Assembly: GCA_934255545.1 (NCBI GenBank)
Contig: CAKQOE010000047.1
Location: 1 to 15,711 of the forward strand
Direction of reading: 5' to 3'
From: an uncultured Clostridia bacterium
GTDB taxonomy: Bacteria > Bacillota > Clostridia > Peptostreptococcales > Anaerovoracaceae
DNA: 15,711 bases
Under the pieces are notes generated by a model, which was not told the DNA's origin, ran no database searches, and saw only the letters and a program-made list of their open reading frames with translations. How positions within the stretch are numbered: position 1 is the first letter of the stretch; every line of letters starts with the position of its first letter. Below, one piece after another: positions 6,179-13,817 of the stretch. The position numbers were made by a program, and so were the translations under genes.

Positions 6179-7486
6179 TTAAAAACGCTGCATCACTGTA
6201 AAATAAAAGCCGTCAGCGTTGTCATTATCTGGAAACAGTTGTACTGTTTTTAATACAGAAAAATTATTGTTCTTTTTTAAAAACATTTCAGTTACATTTT
6301 CATTTTCATACTTAGATACAGTGCATGTGCTGTATACAAGACGACCGTTTTCCTTAACATAGCGAGCTGCGTTATCAAGTATTTTCAGCTGTATTTCAGC
6401 CAGTTCTTTTATATTTTCGAGAGATGTGTGAAGCTTTATCTCAGGTTTTCTTCTTACTACTCCAAGCCCTGAGCACGGAACATCTGCGATAACGCAGTCA
6501 GCAATACCTTCAAAACGGCTGTTATACTCAAGAGCGTCATTTTTTTCAGCTTTTAAGCATTTTATTCCCAGACGTTCTGCTGCTTTTTCCATAAGCTCGA
6601 CTTTATGCTCATATATATCGCACGATATCACTTTTCCCTTATCATTCATCATTTCTGCAGCGCACATTGATTTTCCGCCCGGAGCCGCGCAAAGATCAAG
6701 CAGCGTATCGCCCGGCTGAGGGTCAAGAGCAGATACCATAAGCATTGAGCTTATATCCTGTACAGAAAAATATCCGTTTTTATAAAGATCTGACGCTATC
6801 AGCCCGCTGCCTGAAACATTTAAAGCCATTCCGTCAAGCGCGTGATCGTATCCTTCACTGCCTGTGCGGGCAGACTGTACATCAAAGCCTCTTTCTTCAA
6901 GCATCTCTCTGAGCGCCCCGGCATCCGTTTTAAGCCTGTTTACCCGTATAGTAAGAGGCGGAGCCTGATTTCCTGCTATCATCATGCTCTCAGCCTTCTG
7001 AAAGCCGTACATGTTAAGCCACATTTCAGCTATATCCTCATTGTACGAATATTTTACAGCCAGATAGCGCGACGGCTCCGCCGACTTGTCGGGCATCTCA
7101 AAATCACCGTTCCTGCGCTCATATGAACGCAGGACTCCATTTACAAATCCGTCAAGACCTCTGCAGACCTTTTTTGCGATATTTACTGACTCGTTTATAG
7201 CTGCATAAGCCGGAACGCTGTCAGCAAATTCCAGCTGATATGCTCCCAAACGAAGCAGAGTAAGCGCTTTCGGGTTCACTTTTTTCAGCTTCTGTTTCAT
7301 GAGCTGTGAGAGCCTGTGATCTATAAATATCTGATTTTCAAGGACTCCGTATACAAGATTTCTCACAAACGCCTCGTCATCCGGAATATTTTTTGTCACA
7401 GCGCGATTTACCGCAATATTTGAATATGCCTTTTTCGTCTGTATCTCAAGCAGCGCGTCGAAGGCAGTTTTTCTGTTTTTATCCAT
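6179..7486 (-). CDS. rsmB: 16S rRNA (cytosine 967-C5)-methyltransferase
   Basis: RsmB (Sun/Fmu) places a 5-methyl group on C967 (E. coli numbering) of 16S rRNA, using S-adenosylmethionine. The 435-residue product has a NusB-like RNA-binding domain (about 1-135) and a Rossmann methyltransferase domain. That domain shows the SAM-binding motif DLCAAPGGKS (264-273), DVPCSG (335-340, C338) and the second catalytic cysteine in YSTCTV (C388). It ends in the usual DGFYFTVMQR element. The frame stays open to a TTG at 7501 inside fmt, but ATG at 7486 gives the expected N-terminus and lies one base after the fmt stop (TGATATG). No strong ribosome site is visible there, so translation is probably coupled to fmt. 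Confidence 0.95.
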   Translation of the reverse strand: MDKNRKTAFDALLEIQTKKAYSNIAVNRAVTKNIPDDEAFVRNLVYGVLENQIFIDHRLSQLMKQKLKKVNPKALTLLRLGAYQLEFADSVPAYAAINESVNIAKKVCRGLDGFVNGVLRSYERRNGDFEMPDKSAEPSRYLAVKYSYNEDIAEMWLNMYGFQKAESMMIAGNQAPPLTIRVNRLKTDAGALREMLEERGFDVQSARTGSEGYDHALDGMALNVSGSGLIASDLYKNGYFSVQDISSMLMVSALDPQPGDTLLDLCAAPGGKSMCAAEMMNDKGKVISCDIYEHKVELMEKAAERLGIKCLKAEKNDALEYNSRFEGIADCVIADVPCSGLGVVRRKPEIKLHTSLENIKELAEIQLKILDNAARYVKENGRLVYSTCTVSKYENENVTEMFLKKNNNFSVLKTVQLFPDNDNADGFYFTVMQRF

Positions 7487-7487
7487 A

Positions 7488-8429
7488 TCACACCAGCACA
7501 ACGCCTTTTTCTATGCTGTTTCCGCGCAGATAATCAGATACTTTTACTGATTTTTTACCTGGCATCTGTATATCAGTTATCGCAAGTACGCCCTCACCGC
7601 ACGCAACGTAAATATTTTTTTCGTCAACGTCTATAATGGTACCGGGCGCGCTGTCAGAAGTCATGTCAGATACGACAGCTCCGCGTATCTTCATCTGAAC
7701 GCCGCAGTAATCCGTATATGCGCCCGGACGCTTAGGCATACCGCGCACAAAACAATCTATCAGCGATGCGCTTTTCGTAAAATCGACATGACCCTCTTCC
7801 TTTGATATCATAGGCGCATAACACGACATCGCATCATCCTGCTTTTCAGGAGAGATATCACCCGATGCTATACGCGGAAGGTATTCTGACAGCAGCTCAG
7901 CTCCGAGCTCGGAGAGCTCGTCATGCAGTTCTTCTGCATTCTTTCTTTCTATTTTTACAGAAGCCTTTGCTATCATATCTCCTGTATCAAGGCCCTCAGC
8001 CATGTACATAAGCGTTATCCCGGTCTCTTCATCGCCCGCCATAATGCTCCTGTTTATAGGTGCAGCGCCTCTGAATCGCGGAAGGAGTGAAGCGTGTATA
8101 TTTACACAGCCGAGTCTCGGTATTTCAAGAAGCTCCACCGGGAGTATCTTTCCGTATGCTGCCACTATGATGATGTCCGGCGCTATTTCCTTAATTTTTT
8201 CGATGAATTCCGCATTATTCTTTACTTTTTCCGGCTGTGCTACTTCTATGCCGGCCTCAAGAGCAGCAGCCTTCACAGGCGTTGCCTGTACCTTTTTTCC
8301 TCTGTCGCGGGCCTTGTCAGGCTGAGTCACTACGAGCCTGACATCGTAGCCGTCCGCAATGAGTCTTTTGAGCGGAGGTACTGCAAAATCAGGCGTTCCC
8401 ATATATATCACTTTAAGTTTTTCTGTCAT
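7488..8429 (-). CDS. fmt: Methionyl-tRNA formyltransferase
   Basis: Fmt transfers a formyl group from 10-formyltetrahydrofolate to initiator Met-tRNA, the step whose product is later undone by the Def enzyme encoded just upstream. The 313 residues from the chosen start are typical. MGTPDFAVPPL opens the Rossmann-like catalytic domain. The catalytic triad is N110 and H112 in NIHASLLPRFRGAAPI and D148 in EGLDTGDM. The C-terminal OB-like tRNA-binding domain follows from about residue 205. An in-frame ATG at 8450 lies inside def. I use the ATG at 8429 because a GAGG ribosome site stands seven bases before it, homology begins there, and the gap to the def stop is then 2 nt. The coupling of def and fmt is classic. 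Confidence 0.96.
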   Translation of the reverse strand: MTEKLKVIYMGTPDFAVPPLKRLIADGYDVRLVVTQPDKARDRGKKVQATPVKAAALEAGIEVAQPEKVKNNAEFIEKIKEIAPDIIIVAAYGKILPVELLEIPRLGCVNIHASLLPRFRGAAPINRSIMAGDEETGITLMYMAEGLDTGDMIAKASVKIERKNAEELHDELSELGAELLSEYLPRIASGDISPEKQDDAMSCYAPMISKEEGHVDFTKSASLIDCFVRGMPKRPGAYTDYCGVQMKIRGAVVSDMTSDSAPGTIIDVDEKNIYVACGEGVLAITDIQMPGKKSVKVSDYLRGNSIEKGVVLV

Positions 8430-8431
8430 TT

Positions 8432-8890
8432 CTATTCCTCGTATTCCCATGTTTCAGCAGCTTTGTCTATATAAAGTATGCCATCCAGATGATCGTTTTC
8501 ATGCTGGAATGCTCTTGCAAGAAGCTCTGTTCCCTCGTATACCTGCTCATTTCCTTCGCGGTCGAGTCCCTTTATCTTTACGTAATTTGCGCGCGTTACA
8601 GTTCCTGCCTTTCCCGGAAGGCTCAGACATCCTTCCTCGCCTGTCTGCTCGCCTGACATTTCTATTATTTCAGGATTTATAAGGACTATAGGGCCTTCGC
8701 CTATGTCAACTACAAAGATCCTTCTCATAACGCCGACCTGAGGAGCCGCCAGACCGACACCGTTAGCGTCGTGCATAGTTTCTATCATATCATCCACAAG
8801 TGTCTGTATACGCTCTGTGATCTCACCCACAGGTCTGCATTTTTTTCTGAGTACCTCATCTCCGAGAGTAACGATATTTCTGAGTGCCAT
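8432..8890 (-). CDS. def: Peptide deformylase
   Basis: Def is a metalloenzyme, usually with Fe2+, that removes the formyl group from the N-terminal methionine of new proteins at the ribosome exit. The 152-residue protein carries all three family motifs: GVGLAAPQVG (44-53), EEGCLSLPG (85-93, metal ligand C88) and QHENDHLDG (129-137, an HExxH site with H130, E131 and H134). The length fits the compact bacterial class. A clean GGAGG stands six bases before the ATG. It overlaps nothing and is followed by fmt after 2 nt. The 203 bp upstream, between it and priA, contain GC-rich hairpins and then a very AT-rich stretch next to the gene that could hold a promoter, though I see no clear -35/-10 pair. 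Confidence 0.97.
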   Translation of the reverse strand: MALRNIVTLGDEVLRKKCRPVGEITERIQTLVDDMIETMHDANGVGLAAPQVGVMRRIFVVDIGEGPIVLINPEIIEMSGEQTGEEGCLSLPGKAGTVTRANYVKIKGLDREGNEQVYEGTELLARAFQHENDHLDGILYIDKAAETWEYEE

Positions 8891-9093
8891 GATAAACCTC
8901 CATGATTCTTATTATTAATATTTTTAATATATACATAGTAATATAATATATAGCTGTGCGCGAGCACCGCGCGTGTTTTCAGGCCGCGAGGCCTGCTTCC
9001 GGTCCGCCTTGTTTATTTATAGCTTTTAAACGATGCAGCAATGTTTGCAACGGTTCCTTCAGTTTTACTTTTTTATATATTTAACATTTGATG
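8891..9093 (-). other. priA-def intergenic region with two GC-rich hairpins
   Basis: No gene is seen here. Two strong inverted repeats stand in an AT-rich setting: GCGCG (8958-8962) with CGCGC (8968-8972), loop of five; and CAGGCC (8980-8985) with GGCCTG (8990-8995), loop of four. Neither is followed by a uridine tract on the minus strand, so they are not standard terminators of priA. They would lie in the def leader if transcription runs through from priA. A weaker AACAT-TTG-ATGTT hairpin lies just after the priA stop. A short open frame that reaches into this region overlaps def and is not credible. Confidence 0.45.
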
Positions 9094-11106
9094 TTATGTA
9101 AAGCTGTACGGATCTATCTCCACGAGCATCGTGCTTTTTGTATCAGATGATGCTGTTCTTTCTGATTTTATCGTTCTTAAAAGCTCAAGATAAGCATCTG
9201 TTTTATCTACCGGACTTTTTATTATAACATGATATCGCCATGTATCGTTAAGAAATGCCATATATGCAGGCTGCGGCGCGAGTATCTCGCCGCGCTCGAC
9301 TATGTCAGATCTGCTGACTGCGCGGTAAACGCTGTCTGCTTCTTTTTTTGCGATACGCTCATCGGCTGCTGAAAAAACAAGGCGTATTATGTTTGTAAAC
9401 GGCGGATACCGCGTTATGCTGCGCAGTCTTATCTCGTTTTCGTAAAACGATCTGTAATCATTAGCCGCTGCCGCAATAAGCGCTTTGTTGCCGGGAGAAT
9501 ACGTCTGAATGACTACGTGTCCTTTCTCTTCGCCGCGCCCGGCGCGGCCCGAAGCCTGCACTATGAGCTGAAATGTCCGTTCAGCAGAGCGATAGTCCGG
9601 TATGTTTAATGTTATATCGGCTGCAATTATACCTACAAGGCCGACATTTGCGATATCAAGGCCTTTTGCAACAAGCTGGGTACCAACAAGTATATCTGTT
9701 TTTCCTTTGCTGAAACTGCTGAGTATGCGTTCCGCCTCTCCTTTTTTTCTTGCAGTGTCAAGATCCAGTCTGGCGACAGACGCCTCAGGAAACGTTTCAT
9801 TCGTTATTTCCTCTACTTTTTCTGTGCCTATGCCAAAATGCCGTATATGAGGACTTCCGCATGACGGGCATGCTTTCGGAACGCGGACTCTGCGCCCGCA
9901 GTAGTGACACTCTGCCATTCCGCTTGACTTGTGATATGTCAGCGAGACATCGCACACGGGACATTTCATCACATATCCGCACATCCTGCATGATACGAAC
10001 GATGAATATCCTCTTCTGTTTATAAACAGTATGACCTGGCTGCCGGCAGCCAGACAGCTCTTTATCCTCGTAAAAAGCTCCCTGCTGAATATGCTTCTGT
10101 TTCCTTTTTTCAGTTCATCGCGCATATCTGCTATGGACACATCCGGCAACGGTGTTTTATTGTATCGCTTTCTTAAAAAAAGCTGTTTATATATGCCTTT
10201 TCCTGCCCTGTATTCGGACACTACTGACGGTGTCGCCGTTCCAAGCACTACAACAGCATCTGATATCCTGCCGCGCTCGACTGCGGCGTCTATAGTGTCA
10301 TATTTCGGGGTCATATCTGATTTGTATGATGCTTCATGTTCTTCGTCTATTATAATGGCTCCAAGGTCTTCAAACGGCGCGTAGATCCCGGATCTCGCAC
10401 CTATAAGTATCCTTGCTCCGCCGGACCTGACGCGCATCCACTGATCGTAGCGCTGGCCTTTTGTAAGCTTGCTGTGAAGCACCGCGATCGTCTCGCTGCC
10501 AAATCTGCTCATAAATCTGTTTATCGTCTGCGGCGTAAGCGATATTTCCGGAACAAGTATTATAACGCTTCTTCCTTCGTTGAGCACCTTTTCCGTTACG
10601 CGCATGTAAAGCTCTGTTTTTCCGCTCGATGTAACACCGTTTATAAGAAAAGTTTTATTTCTTCTTTCCTTTATATATGGCGTTATCTCACGCATCGCGG
10701 AGTCCTGTTCGGGCGTAAGCTGAGGAGCCTGTGAAGGCTCGATTTCCATATTTTCGTAAGGATCGCGCCGCCTGCCTCTTTTGGGTGCTTCTCCGGGCGG
10801 TATTACGCATTTTATGCCGTCTATGTAACGGCACAGGTATTTTTCCTTCATCCACTCGCACATATCCACAAGATCTTCCGGCAGTGAGTAATCACTGATG
10901 ATCTCACTAACTGTTTTAAGACCCGGAATATCATCTGCATTTTCGTTTCTGACATCAAAAACATATGCTGTTTTAAGGCGATTGCCTTTTCCAAAAGGAA
11001 CTTTCACGACCGATCCGCGTTTTACTTCGTCATCATCGCATCTGTACGTATAAAATGTATCGGTATGATCGCTTACATTGTCGATTATTACCTTTATATA
11101 CTTCAA
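9094..11106 (-). CDS. priA: Primosomal protein PriA (replication restart helicase)
   Basis: PriA is a 3'-5' DNA helicase that recognises stalled forks and reloads the replisome. The 670-residue product has an N-terminal 3'-DNA-binding domain (about 1-100), Walker A GVTSSGKT (157-164), Walker B DEEH (254-257) and ATPS (291-294). Eight zinc-binding cysteines stand at 373, 376, 382, 385, 400, 403, 413 and 416. GTQLVAKGLD and QASGRAGRG belong to helicase lobe 2, and the protein ends in the usual DPYSF. It is short for the family: the Walker lysine is at 163, against about 230 in E. coli, because the winged-helix domain expected after residue 105 is reduced to a short basic and acidic linker. The start is TTG, overlapping the queH stop as TTGA, with AAGG eight bases upstream. 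Confidence 0.95.
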   Translation of the reverse strand: MKYIKVIIDNVSDHTDTFYTYRCDDDEVKRGSVVKVPFGKGNRLKTAYVFDVRNENADDIPGLKTVSEIISDYSLPEDLVDMCEWMKEKYLCRYIDGIKCVIPPGEAPKRGRRRDPYENMEIEPSQAPQLTPEQDSAMREITPYIKERRNKTFLINGVTSSGKTELYMRVTEKVLNEGRSVIILVPEISLTPQTINRFMSRFGSETIAVLHSKLTKGQRYDQWMRVRSGGARILIGARSGIYAPFEDLGAIIIDEEHEASYKSDMTPKYDTIDAAVERGRISDAVVVLGTATPSVVSEYRAGKGIYKQLFLRKRYNKTPLPDVSIADMRDELKKGNRSIFSRELFTRIKSCLAAGSQVILFINRRGYSSFVSCRMCGYVMKCPVCDVSLTYHKSSGMAECHYCGRRVRVPKACPSCGSPHIRHFGIGTEKVEEITNETFPEASVARLDLDTARKKGEAERILSSFSKGKTDILVGTQLVAKGLDIANVGLVGIIAADITLNIPDYRSAERTFQLIVQASGRAGRGEEKGHVVIQTYSPGNKALIAAAANDYRSFYENEIRLRSITRYPPFTNIIRLVFSAADERIAKKEADSVYRAVSRSDIVERGEILAPQPAYMAFLNDTWRYHVIIKSPVDKTDAYLELLRTIKSERTASSDTKSTMLVEIDPYSFT

Positions 11107-11750
11107 TCGGTCAGCCTTCTTTCCTTTGACGGATCCTCAGCGCCTGCACCCGGTCTTTCTGAAAATATGCATCCGCAGTAATTCTGCCTGTAAAGTCCGT
11201 ATTCTTTTGAAAGCTCTGTGGAGCGCTTAAATCCGTCCTTTTTCTTGAAGCTCTCGTCAAGAAAAGCCGGTTTGAACTCCTTTTCAAGCTCATAGCCGAT
11301 CCTGTTTATTTTATCTGTATTTTTATGCGGACTGACAGAAAGCGTCGTAGCAAAATTTTCAAATCCGAGTTTTTCAGCTTCTTCAGCTGTTTTTCTCATA
11401 CGCACTTCAAAGCACTTCGTGCATCTGTCGCCGTTCTCAGGCTCTTCCTCAAGCCCTTTCACTGCCATGAGATAATTTTCAGGATCATATTCTCCTTCTA
11501 TCAGCTTAACGGTCATGCCGCTGTCATCACCGTTCTTTTCTCTCAGGTATTTGTTGTATTCGTTTATAAACTTTTTTTCAGTATCAAGACGCTTCTCGTA
11601 TTCGCCTTCATTTGTTATATTGGGATCATAAAAATATACCGTCAGATCATATCTGTCTACGAGCCGTTCTATAACAGCCGTACTGCATGGTCCGCAGCAG
11701 CTGTGGAGCAGCATGGTAGGCTTTTCATTTTTATTTTCAGTATTTTCCAT
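11103..11750 (-). CDS. queH: Epoxyqueuosine reductase QueH
   Basis: QueH (formerly DUF208) performs the last step of queuosine synthesis, reducing epoxyqueuosine to queuosine in tRNAs with GUN anticodons; it is the cobalamin-independent counterpart of QueG. The 215-residue product has the family cysteine motifs: HSCCGPC near the start (C18, C19, C22), DRCTKC (C110, C113) and NYCGC (C192, C194), which together hold an Fe-S cluster and a second metal site. TTLSVSPHKN (135-144) is also typical. The ATG is preceded by a modest AGGT. The gene overlaps priA by TTGA, so the two are probably co-transcribed. The upstream leader can fold into several hairpins. The other queuosine genes are not in this window. 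Confidence 0.93.
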   Translation of the reverse strand: MENTENKNEKPTMLLHSCCGPCSTAVIERLVDRYDLTVYFYDPNITNEGEYEKRLDTEKKFINEYNKYLREKNGDDSGMTVKLIEGEYDPENYLMAVKGLEEEPENGDRCTKCFEVRMRKTAEEAEKLGFENFATTLSVSPHKNTDKINRIGYELEKEFKPAFLDESFKKKDGFKRSTELSKEYGLYRQNYCGCIFSERPGAGAEDPSKERRLTD

Positions 11751-11773
11751 TATATTTTACCTGTATTTAAAAC

Positions 11774-11874
11774 ATCTCGCCGATCAGACCGATCATGTGA
11801 GATCATCAGAGCCCTGCTCTGCTTTAAGCATTTTCCAACAGAAATAATATCCGGCAAAATGTATAAATTGCCGG
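11774..11874 (-). promoter_or_regulatory. Candidate structured leader before queH
   Basis: Three inverted repeats lie between the candidate promoter and queH. The first is perfect: CCGGCAA (11851-11857) with TTGCCGG (11868-11874), loop of ten. The second is CAGAG (11807-11811) with CTCTG (11817-11821). The third pairs ATCTC (11774-11778) with GAGAT (11799-11803) around an inner GATC/GATC stem, and on the minus strand is followed by GTTTTAAAT. The last could act as a weak attenuator. The first could equally be an operator. I recognise no known riboswitch here; in particular I do not see a preQ1 motif. Confidence 0.35.
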
Positions 11875-11893
11875 CATCACTTCAGCATTACCT

Positions 11894-11922
11894 ATGATAC
11901 AATAAAACCTGTGACTTGTACA
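11894..11922 (-). promoter_or_regulatory. Candidate promoter of queH-priA
   Basis: On the minus strand TGTACA (11922 down to 11917, four of six matches) is separated by 17 nt from TATCAT (11899 down to 11894, five of six). It would give a leader of about 135 nt before queH. The match is moderate; it is the best candidate I found in the 264 bp between the divergent genes. For the opposite gene I see only an isolated TATCAT at 11976-11981 with no good -35. Confidence 0.4.
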
Positions 11923-12014
11923 CACCCCGCAGCGATCGAAAATACCGATCATTTATTCATACGCAGTAAACATCTTATCATAGATGATGATAGCTCAAAC
12001 ACACGGAGGCATTC

Positions 12015-13061
12015 ATGTTCAAAGATGGAGCAAGATATAACGGCATAGGTTCGTGGATGAAAGAATATTTCGGAGGCCGCACAGTAAAACTCGCCATAGA
12101 CGGAGGCTTCACATGTCCAAACAGAGACGGTACATTATCAAGTGACGGATGTATTTTCTGTTCGAGCAGCGGTTCAGGTGATTTTACATCAGACCGAAGA
12201 CTCAGCATAACCGAGCAGATGCGCGCCCAGGTCGAAATAATGTCAGAAAAATGGCGTTCAGCGCGCTTTATCGCATATTTTCAGAATTATACTAATACAT
12301 ACGCGCCGGCTGCTGCGCTCACGCGCAGATACAGTGAAGCCCTTTCGTTTCCCGGATGCTGCGGTCTTGCCATAGCTACCCGGCCTGACTGTCTAAGCAA
12401 TGAAGTCGTAGCGCTTCTTTCCGATCTGAATAAAAAAACATTCTTGTGGGTAGAGCTTGGGCTTCAGACTTCAAATGACAGCACTGCTGAGATCATCAAC
12501 AGATGCTGCACGACTTCCGTTTACGACGATGCAGTCAAACGACTTACGTCAGCAGGTATACGCGTAGTCGCTCATGTCATATTCGGTCTGCCGGGAGAGA
12601 CCCGCTCCGATATGCTTGAAACAGTGCGCTGCGTCTGCCAATATCATATTTTCGGTATAAAGATACATTTGCTTCATATAATGAAAGGAACCTTGCTTGG
12701 CAAAGAATATCTCAGCCAGCAGGGATCTGCCTTGAACAGCCTTTTTTCAGATCTTAATAATGCATCAGACATATCCGACGCGGCGCCGGGCGCCGCACAT
12801 ACTGCAGCTCAAAGATCATTACATTCGCTGCCGGTCCTTCCTGAAATAACGCCTATGGAAAAAGATGATTACATCAATGTCGTTGCGGACGCCCTTGAGA
12901 TCATACCCCCTGACATTACGATACATCGTCTCACCGGCGACGCTCCGCGTGATCTGCTCATCGCCCCTCTGTGGAGCCGCGATAAAAAATCAGTTCTTAA
13001 CGGCATAAATATGGAATTAAAAAAACGCGGGACTATGCAGGGATCCCGCGTCATAACATAG
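12015..13061 (+). CDS. TIGR01212-family radical SAM protein
   Basis: This is the only plus-strand gene. Its 348-residue product belongs to the YhcC/YtqA radical SAM family, whose substrate I do not know. The Fe-S cluster cysteines are C34, C46 and C49 in the family-typical spaced motif CPNRDGTLSSDGCIFC. Other hallmarks are SGDF (54-57), ATRPDCL (121-127), ELGLQT (147-152), FGLPGET (190-196) and, near the C-terminus, HRLTGDAPRDLLIAPLW (304-320). The protein is longer than family members I remember (about 300-315) because residues about 235-280 form a Ser/Ala-rich insertion between the KGT element and the C-terminal helices. GGAGG stands five bases before the ATG. It diverges from queH and converges on tdk, and its last codons contain the tdk terminator. 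Confidence 0.9.
   Translation: MFKDGARYNGIGSWMKEYFGGRTVKLAIDGGFTCPNRDGTLSSDGCIFCSSSGSGDFTSDRRLSITEQMRAQVEIMSEKWRSARFIAYFQNYTNTYAPAAALTRRYSEALSFPGCCGLAIATRPDCLSNEVVALLSDLNKKTFLWVELGLQTSNDSTAEIINRCCTTSVYDDAVKRLTSAGIRVVAHVIFGLPGETRSDMLETVRCVCQYHIFGIKIHLLHIMKGTLLGKEYLSQQGSALNSLFSDLNNASDISDAAPGAAHTAAQRSLHSLPVLPEITPMEKDDYINVVADALEIIPPDITIHRLTGDAPRDLLIAPLWSRDKKSVLNGINMELKKRGTMQGSRVIT
13019..13051 (-). terminator. tdk terminator inside the 3' end of the radical SAM gene
   Basis: ACGCGGGA (13025-13032) and TCCCGCGT (13044-13051) form a perfect eight-pair stem with an eleven-base loop. On the minus strand it is followed by seven T (13025 down to 13019, the first of which also closes the stem). It begins 17 nt after the tdk stop. 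The whole structure lies within the last 15 codons of the convergent plus-strand gene. On the plus strand no T-run follows closely, so it serves tdk only. Confidence 0.85.
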
Positions 13062-13067
13062 CTGTGA

Positions 13068-13763
13068 TCATTTTTTCTTCATCCTTACAGGTTTAGGACC
13101 TGCTTTCAGCTGTTTTTCATCCTGTATCTTCAGCGCTTTTGCCGTTTTCACGGCAAAAGCAGGCTGATTTCTGTCTGTATCTGTATCGTCACTCAGTCGG
13201 CCGTCATTATAATGCTTCCGGCACAGAGACACATACATTTCGTTTCCGCCTATAACTATCTGCTCGCCTGAACGTACGATCTTTCCATCCGCGACTCTGG
13301 CAACCATCGTTGCCTTCCTTCCGCACCAGCATATCGTTTTTATTTCTTCTATTTTATCGGCATATATCAGAAGATAATGCGATCCTTCAAAAAGCTCATT
13401 TCTGAAATCATTTTTAAGCCCGTAGCATATGACCGGGCACTCACAACTGTCAACTATTTCCACAAGCTCTTCAACGTGATGCTTTTTAAGGAACTGTGCT
13501 TCATCTACCAAAACGCAGTCTATATGTTTTTTAGATTCAGCTTCCATATATGCTGAAAGTATATTTGTATCATCATCGACAGTAAGCGCATCACGCTGCA
13601 TTCCTATCCTTGACTTGACTATACCTCTGCCAAACCTGTTATCCTTGCCTGATGTCATAACAAGCACGTTTTTTCCGCGTTCCTCGTAATTATATGCAAC
13701 CTTCAGGACTTCTATACTCTTACCGGCATTCATAGTACTGTATCTGAAAAAAAGCTGCGCCAT
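13068..13763 (-). CDS. tdk: Thymidine kinase (type II)
   Basis: Tdk phosphorylates thymidine to dTMP with ATP, the salvage route for thymidine, in the cytoplasm. From the chosen start the protein has 231 residues. RYSTMNAGKS (7-16) is the P-loop in the E. coli-like form. VDEAQFL (86-92) holds the Walker B aspartate and catalytic E88. A C-terminal zinc lasso uses C145, C147, C181 and H184. The last 45 or so residues are a charged tail ending in lysines. An in-frame start at 13799 exists, but the ATG at 13763 has GGAGG six bases upstream and matches the family N-terminus. It lies 54 nt after the decarboxylase gene and probably shares its transcript. Its terminator lies within the convergent gene. 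Confidence 0.95.
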   Translation of the reverse strand: MAQLFFRYSTMNAGKSIEVLKVAYNYEERGKNVLVMTSGKDNRFGRGIVKSRIGMQRDALTVDDDTNILSAYMEAESKKHIDCVLVDEAQFLKKHHVEELVEIVDSCECPVICYGLKNDFRNELFEGSHYLLIYADKIEEIKTICWCGRKATMVARVADGKIVRSGEQIVIGGNEMYVSLCRKHYNDGRLSDDTDTDRNQPAFAVKTAKALKIQDEKQLKAGPKPVRMKKK

Positions 13764-13817
13764 ATTACACCTCCAATACATAAAAACACGATAATACAAT
13801 TGTAAAATACCGTATCT

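Noticed and set aside
8785..8967. A 60-residue minus-strand frame upstream of and overlapping def
   Set aside because: It shares bases with def in another frame, begins in the AT-rich leader and has no family features.
11751..11893. preQ1 riboswitch before queH
   Set aside because: QueH context made it worth looking for, but I find neither the short pseudoknot pattern nor the A-rich tail joined to the start region.
13019..13051. Bidirectional terminator serving both tdk and the radical SAM gene
   Set aside because: Only the minus strand has a T-tract next to the stem; on the plus strand the nearest T-run is about 20 nt beyond and encodes the lysine tail of tdk.
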